Assembly (NCBI GenBank): GCA_019188255.1
Contig: JAETXT010000008.1
Location: forward strand, 1,550,001 to 1,614,000
Reading direction: 5' to 3'
From: Verticillium longisporum
Taxonomy: Eukaryota > Ascomycota > Sordariomycetes > Glomerellales > Plectosphaerellaceae
DNA: 64,000 bases
Shown here: positions 59,500-64,000 of the stretch, in pieces
Position numbering within the stretch: the stretch's first letter is position 1
Layout of the letters: every line of letters starts with the position of its first letter
The notes under the pieces: model-generated
What the model was told of the DNA's origin: nothing
What the model saw: the letters and a program-made list of their open reading frames with translations, nothing else
The model's database searches: none
Program-made: the position numbers and the translations under genes

Positions 59500-61038
59500 A
59501 TGCCCCACAGAGTCGCAGATTTCCTGCGGTCTTCCACAGAGACGTTTTCTGCCGCTGCTGTCAACACGATCAAGTCATCCATCCGGCCCCAGCAACAAGC
59601 CCCCGTGCGACGTCGCATCGAGCGCTTCCCCTCCTACGACCCCAGCCTGTCCGAGCAGTACGACGACATTCCGTATCTGATGCATGCACCTGAGCCTGCT
59701 CCCGTCAAGGAAAAGAAAGAGCTGGCCAAGAGGGAGCGCAGAGAGAAGGACAAGATGCTCAAGAGCCACAAGAAGGACAAGACCAACCACCGCATCTCCC
59801 TGCCGTTTGGCCGCAGCAGGGAGATCCACGAGAACCCACATGCCGCGCTCGATTGGAAGATTGAGAGCCCGCCAATCATCTTCTTCGGGGACGCCGAGTC
59901 GTCCTCGGGCGCCCTTGTCTCGGGCCAGATGATCATTGAGGTCAAGGACGAGCACCTCGAGATTGAGAACTTCTCCGCGGCCCTCAACATCCACGTGCAC
60001 CAGAAGAAGCCTTTCATGGCCAACTGCGCCGACTGCCTAGACCAGTACACGGAGCTCAAGAAGTGGACATTTCTCAGCCACCCCACCACCCTGCGCAAGG
60101 GCAGGCACCAGTACCCCTTCTCCATTCTGCTCGAAGGTCACCTGCCCGCCAGCCTCGTCACCCCTCTCGTGTCGATTGCCTACGAGTTCAAGTCGGAGGT
60201 GACCCTGGCCAAGAACGCCAGGATCTCTGCGCTGCCGATCAAGTTCTGGAAGGATTTTGACGTTAAGCGCTCCCTCGTGCAGCCAGACACGCCCCACCAC
60301 TCGGTCCGCGTGTTCCCGCCCACCAACATCAAGGCTGGCGCCGACTACGACCAGATTATCCACTCGACCGGATCGCAGCACGCCGTCCAGCTCCGTCTCG
60401 ACGGTCTCACGACGGTCAATGACGCCACCAAGACGGTAGAGTACTGGAAGCTCAAGAAGATCACGTGGAAGCTCGAGGAGACGATCAAGACGGTCGCCCC
60501 CGCCTGCAAGAAGCACCAGCCTACCACCCCTGCCGAGGGCTCAGCCCCGGCCGCGCAAAAGGGTGCCTCGCGCACCGAGACGCGCATCCTCGGCGAGAAG
60601 CACATGCATGACGGCTGGAAGTCGGACTACACGGCCACAGACGGCCACGTCGAGTTTGGGTTCGAGTACGGCGTCGCGGCGTCGCTCCTCGCCTCTTCGA
60701 AGAACGGCGCACCGGGCTTTGCCTGCGACAGCCGCTCGCTCGACGGCACCTCGGTCTCGCACGCGCTCATGATCGAGATGGTCGTCAGCAAGGAGTGGGC
60801 GCCCGCCGGCAAGCCGCACCTCGCCGCGCAGACGGGTACGGGCCGCATCCTGCGCATGCAGTACCACATTATGCTCACCGAGTGCGCCGGTCTCGGCGTC
60901 AGCTGGGACAACGAGGCGCCGCCGGTCTACAGCGACGTGCCTCCGAGCCCGCCGGCGTACCCCAACGCGCAGCCCATCGACTACGAGGCGCTGGAGATGC
61001 TCGATGCACTCCGGACGAGCCCCGAGCCGAGGGCATGA
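59500..61038 (+). CDS. LDB19/ART1-type arrestin-related trafficking adaptor
   Basis: One exon, 512 aa. After a basic, Lys/Arg-rich N-terminus (about residues 70-105) comes the arrestin-N fold of the LDB19 family: LDWKIESPPIIFFGDAESSSG, VSGQMIIEV, LNIHVHQKKPF, CADCLDQYTELKKW, and RKGRHQYPFSILLEGHLPASL. The second arrestin lobe follows, with a loop rich in Ala/Pro/Gln, and the tail has the PY motif APPVY plus SPPAY. Such adaptors bring Rsp5-type ubiquitin ligases to plasma-membrane permeases to trigger endocytosis; an amino-acid permease and a ZIP transporter of this window are the type of client, though no link is shown. The ATG at 59500 (GTCACCATGCC) is the first in frame after a long CT-rich leader. 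Complete and undamaged. Confidence 0.9.
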   Translation: MPHRVADFLRSSTETFSAAAVNTIKSSIRPQQQAPVRRRIERFPSYDPSLSEQYDDIPYLMHAPEPAPVKEKKELAKRERREKDKMLKSHKKDKTNHRISLPFGRSREIHENPHAALDWKIESPPIIFFGDAESSSGALVSGQMIIEVKDEHLEIENFSAALNIHVHQKKPFMANCADCLDQYTELKKWTFLSHPTTLRKGRHQYPFSILLEGHLPASLVTPLVSIAYEFKSEVTLAKNARISALPIKFWKDFDVKRSLVQPDTPHHSVRVFPPTNIKAGADYDQIIHSTGSQHAVQLRLDGLTTVNDATKTVEYWKLKKITWKLEETIKTVAPACKKHQPTTPAEGSAPAAQKGASRTETRILGEKHMHDGWKSDYTATDGHVEFGFEYGVAASLLASSKNGAPGFACDSRSLDGTSVSHALMIEMVVSKEWAPAGKPHLAAQTGTGRILRMQYHIMLTECAGLGVSWDNEAPPVYSDVPPSPPAYPNAQPIDYEALEMLDALRTSPEPRA

Positions 61039-61940
61039 AGACGTGTCGCATGGGACACATGTGTCTCATATGGATGCACATGACGAAACGATAATGAGAC
61101 GAAATGTTCTCGTGGACACGGATAGGGAGAGAAGGAAAAGCATATTTGTTTGTACTGCATCTGGTCATTGGCTTAGCACTATACCCCCCTCTGTTTTTTG
61201 AGTACTTGGATGGTTTTCAGGAACTTGAAAGCGGACGGGCTGGTTTGTTGCTCTATTGAGGGCATTCATCAAGGGCGTTTGGGGACATTTTTGGACGGCC
61301 ACTCCATGGAGCGATCGGGGCATACAGACCCCCAGGCGGCGAACGCATAATTCTACTCTGATGGCTACGGCCTCATTTATCGATTGGTTTGTCGTGGTTC
61401 TTCTGATTGTCATGATTCTTCTCGTTGTCATGGTTCTTCTCGTTGTCATGGTTCTTCTCGTTGTCATGTTCTTCTCATTGTCATGGTTCTTCTCATTGCC
61501 ATGGTTCTTCTCATTGTCATGGTTCTTATTCATTGTCGTGCATGGTTCGTTGAGTGGAGTGCTGACTGGCGCGTATCATGATTTGCTTGCCTCTCATGCG
61601 AAGTGAGTGGACGCCTGCCGGTACTCGCGGGTTGCGTCAGAACGATACAAGGCCCCCACGTCGGGCAGAGGTCAAGTCACGTCGACGTTATTCAGCCATC
61701 ACCATTGATCGATGACCGACAAGCAACACGCTGCATGCATGCCAATGACGAGGCGAGGGCTTACCAATGACCAAAGCCCGGCCGATGAGCAATCGCCGAG
61801 TGGGCAAGGGCGATGTGTGAGACGACGAAAAAGGCAGGCCCGCCACTTCCTGAGTCGAAGGTGATGATGTAATCAGCGGGTTTCTCTTTCCGCGTCGAGA
61901 TGCCGCCGTGTCCGAAGCCTTTTAAGAGCCCCGCAGCCGC
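61039..61940. other. Intergenic with 18-bp minisatellite
   Basis: 0.9 kb between arrestin and AsaB-like genes. An 18-bp repeat occupies about 61388-61545; the rest shows nothing recognisable. Confidence 0.5.
61388..61545. repeat. 18-bp minisatellite (GGTTCTTCTCGTTGTCAT)
   Basis: About eight imperfect copies of GGTTCTTCTCGTTGTCAT or its variants (ATTGTCAT, ATTGCCAT, GATTCTT). Reading frames in it (Asn-His-Asp-Asn-Glu-Lys on the minus strand) come from the repeat, with no gene context. Confidence 0.9.
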
Positions 61941-63074
61941 ATGCCTTCCTTGGATGCTTCCTTGGATGGATGCATGCCCTCATCAGCAAGTGCTTCAGGT
62001 AGTCAGAGCATGCATCGAGTCACAAGGACAGCACGCCAACTCTCTCGCAATAGCATTCCATTGTCCGTGAGACAAGCATCAGGGACCATCCTCGCAGCGC
62101 CCAGATTCACCAGTCTCGCCAGATCCCAACCACAAGCCAGATCCGCGAGCAACAGCACAGCCGCCGCCATGACGACCGGCACCTTCAAGTACATCGACCT
62201 CGACTCCTTCACCGGCAAGCCCTGGGGCAAGGTCGACGTCGACAAGACGTCCTTCCAGCGTGTCGAGCGCCAACGCTCCGTCGCCGACATGCGCGCGGCC
62301 GGGCTCGACAACTTCTCCACCGAAACCGCCGGCTTTGGCGTCTACCGCGCGCCCTCGCGCGAGAAGGCCTTCACCGACGACGCCGCCGTGCGCGGGCCCT
62401 ACTACGCCGAGGTCGAGGCCCTGCTGCGCGCGAAGCTGCCGGGCGTCACCAAGGTCGTCATCTTTGACCACACCATCCGCCGCCACGTCGAGGGCGCCGC
62501 CCGCCAGCCCGTGCAGCAGCTGCACGTCGACCAGACGCCGTGGGCCGCCGAGGCGCGCGTGCGGCGCCACGTCGAGGACCCCGCCGACGCCGACCGCCTG
62601 CTGCAGGGCCGCTACCAGATCATCAACGTCTGGCGGCCCATCGGCCACGCCGCGAGCGACTTCCCGCTGGCCGTCGTCGACTGGCGCACCACGCGGCCCG
62701 CCGACCTCGTCAAGGTCGACCTGCTGTACCCCGTGCGCGCCGACGCCGACGACGACGGCGACGACCGCGGCAAGGAGGCCCTGCCCGACGCCGCGACCGT
62801 CGACTCGACCGACGGCTATGCGGCCCGCGGCGAGACGTTTGCCGTCGCGCCGAGCGACGCCCACAAGTTCTTCTACGTCAAGGACATGACGCCCGACGAG
62901 GCCCTGTTCATCAAGTGCTTTGACTCGAGGAGCCAGGGGCGCCCGCAGGGCAAGCCGGGCCGCGCCGACTACACGCCGCACACGGCGTTTGTCGATCCCC
63001 AGACGCCTGAGGGAGTCAAGGGGCGGCAGAGCATCGAGGTGCGGTGCCTCGTGTTCTACGAGGAGGAGGCATGA
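61941..63074 (+). CDS. AsaB/CmcJ-like oxidoreductase or methyltransferase-family protein
   Basis: One exon. Conserved blocks of the fungal AsaB/CmcJ-like family are seen: TAGFGVYRAPSREKAFTDDA, KVVIFDHTIRR, QLHVDQTPWAAEARVRRH, YQIINVWRPIG, DFPLAVVDWRTT, FFYVKDMTPDEALFIKCFDS, and a C-terminal IEVRCLVFYEEEA. These proteins are annotated as hydroxylases, desaturases or methyltransferases of secondary metabolism; the H-x-D and later His suggest a dioxygenase-like metal site, unproven. Three starts are possible: 61941, 62010 (a presequence-like MHRVTRTARQLSRN, perhaps mitochondrial) and 62166 (GCCGCCATGAC, the best context, just before the conserved region). The outermost is given. Protein length is 377, 354 or 302 aa accordingly. 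High GC at third positions. Confidence 0.85.
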   Translation: MPSLDASLDGCMPSSASASGSQSMHRVTRTARQLSRNSIPLSVRQASGTILAAPRFTSLARSQPQARSASNSTAAAMTTGTFKYIDLDSFTGKPWGKVDVDKTSFQRVERQRSVADMRAAGLDNFSTETAGFGVYRAPSREKAFTDDAAVRGPYYAEVEALLRAKLPGVTKVVIFDHTIRRHVEGAARQPVQQLHVDQTPWAAEARVRRHVEDPADADRLLQGRYQIINVWRPIGHAASDFPLAVVDWRTTRPADLVKVDLLYPVRADADDDGDDRGKEALPDAATVDSTDGYAARGETFAVAPSDAHKFFYVKDMTPDEALFIKCFDSRSQGRPQGKPGRADYTPHTAFVDPQTPEGVKGRQSIEVRCLVFYEEEA

Positions 63075-63165
63075 TGAGGCATGATGGGGCATGATAGGCA
63101 TGATAGGCATGATAGGCATGATAGGCATGATGAGGCATGATGAGGCATGATGAGGCATGAATTAT
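63070..63165. repeat. GGCATGATA/GGCATGATGA tandem repeat
   Basis: A 9-10-bp repeat starts right at the stop codon of the AsaB-like gene (units GGCATGATA and GGCATGATGA, about nine copies). It may be transcribed in the 3' UTR. Confidence 0.9.
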
Positions 63166-63410
63166 GTGGGCAAACATCAAGGGATAAGGGATAAGCGAAG
63201 AAATCATATTCTGGTAATGGAATTAAATCGTCTTCTTGTTTCGAAGGAAAAACTTCTTGTTTCGAAGGAAAAAAAGGGTATCTGGAAAAGACTCCGCTGG
63301 AGCCGGTATGTGCTGAAAACATGTGTATACGTGCGCATGTGTGTACGTGTGCAAGAGTGCGGATGCCAGCGCCCGCCATCCTGTGCAACCTCCAGCGCAA
63401 GAGCAGGCTT
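63166..63410. other. Short convergent spacer
   Basis: Spacer between the AsaB-like gene and the GH16 stop. Contains two copies of CTTCTTGTTTCGAAGGAAAA (near 63230-63270) and a TGTG/CATG alternating stretch; otherwise nothing. Confidence 0.5.
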
Positions 63411-64000
63411 CTAACCCAGGTCCTGCGAACGGTAGACGGCGACGTAGGCAACCTCCATCATGGCGCCGTAGCCACCAAGCGTCTGGTCGTTGGGATCTCC
63501 GGGCTATTCCGTGTCAGTCACAGCCTTGTTTCTTGCACTGCGCAAGGTCGTCGTAGCGAGTGACTTACAAGGGTCCCGCCAACGGCGACGTTCAAGATGA
63601 AGTAGACGGGCGACTGGCACAGCGCCTTCCAGATGCCCTCGCTGCCGATCCTCTCGCCGCTGACCTGGTGAAACTGCTGCCCGTCGCGGAACCAGGTGAT
63701 GGTCTGGACGCGCCAGTCCGGCGCCGAGCGGTCAAACTCGAGCCGCCACGCATGCCAGTCCCGGTCCGGCAGCGCCGTCGGCGCCCCGATGCCCGTCGGC
63801 GTGTTGCACGCGCCGCCGCCGCCCTCGCGGTCGCAGTGCACCGTCCCCGTCACCTCGGCCGCGCCGTTGACGCGCTCGAGAATGTCAATCTCGCCGCACC
63901 CCGGCCAGTCGACGCCGTGGCGCATCGCGTCGCCCAGCATCCAGAACGCCGGCCACAGGCCCTGCCGCGTCGCCGCGTCGTTGGCCCCGAACCGCAGCGT
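63411..64000 (-). CDS. GH16 glycoside hydrolase (endo-beta-1,3/1,4-glucanase-like), 3' part
   Basis: The C-terminal part of a minus-strand gene that continues beyond the right edge: exon from 64000 to 63569, a 65-bp intron, and a last exon 63503-63411. The GH16 catalytic signature ExDxxE appears as GEIDILERVNG, preceded by GLWPAFWML (substrate-cleft Trp). Downstream are WHAWRLEFD, YFILNVAVGG and, from the last exon, PGDPNDQTLGG...VAYVAVYRSQDLG, the usual ending of laminarinase-type fungal GH16 proteins. Expected to cleave beta-1,3- or mixed-linkage glucan outside the cell. The signal peptide is off the window. No lesions in the visible part. Confidence 0.9.

Noticed and set aside
61165..61533. 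Asn/His/Lys repeat protein on the minus strand
   Set aside because: Produced by the 18-bp minisatellite with no flanking coding evidence.
62079..63158. Minus-strand 359-codon frame over the AsaB-like gene
   Set aside because: GC-rich antisense shadow; conserved motifs are on the plus strand.

Overview
The window is chromosomal DNA of a filamentous ascomycete (Pezizomycotina, probably Sordariomycetes). The genes carry short GT-AG introns of about 47-85 bp with branch-like CTAAC/CTGAC motifs, have CT-rich leaders, and encode typical mould families. Two large AT-rich blocks (1-8.19 kb and 17.6-26.4 kb, excluding a young insertion) are almost devoid of CA and TG dinucleotides, the signature of near-saturated repeat-induced point mutation (RIP). 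I cannot name the species.

Layout. 1-8190: RIP-degraded repeat DNA with the integrase, RNase H and reverse transcriptase of a Ty3/gypsy element on the minus strand, plus a 71-bp tandem array. 9.3-14.2 kb: a secreted His-rich, probably GPI-anchored protein and a ZIP zinc transporter, both built on the same C-x2-H-x5-C module. 14.9-16.3 kb: an amidase. 16.65-17.5 kb: a foldback element carrying a 23-bp minisatellite. 17645-26434: a RIP-destroyed hAT transposon with an 8-bp target duplication, into which a Fot1/pogo element (24077-25934) has jumped. 26.6-30.4 kb: two damaged genes, an MFS transporter with an internal stop and an Old Yellow Enzyme lacking its N-terminus. 32.3-33.5 kb: an M28 aminopeptidase with a frameshift and a lost metal-ligand motif. 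34.0-42.1 kb: a CHORD-like zinc protein, an amino-acid permease, a MITE, a phenolic-acid-decarboxylase-like enzyme and a single-pass surface protein with a PY tail. 43.65-44.6 kb: an L-lactate dehydrogenase. 45.0-50.15 kb: a giant coiled-coil protein of about 1,680 codons with two membrane hairpins, resembling tandem alpha-pore-forming modules and split by a frameshift. 51.7-53.6 kb: a divergent astacin-like metallopeptidase with a lectin-like C-terminus. 53.6-58.7 kb: no recognisable gene. 59.5-64 kb: an LDB19/ART1-type arrestin, an AsaB/CmcJ-like enzyme and the 3' part of a GH16 glucanase.

The best functional stories are two. In the first, the His-rich surface protein and ZIP transporter share a repeated metal-binding-like module with introns in the same motif position and phase, and zinc-response-like sites lie upstream of both. 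In the second, the pore-former-like giant and the metallopeptidase share one 1.55-kb intergenic region. Several genes around the mobile DNA are decayed, so this is a dynamic, accessory-like region.
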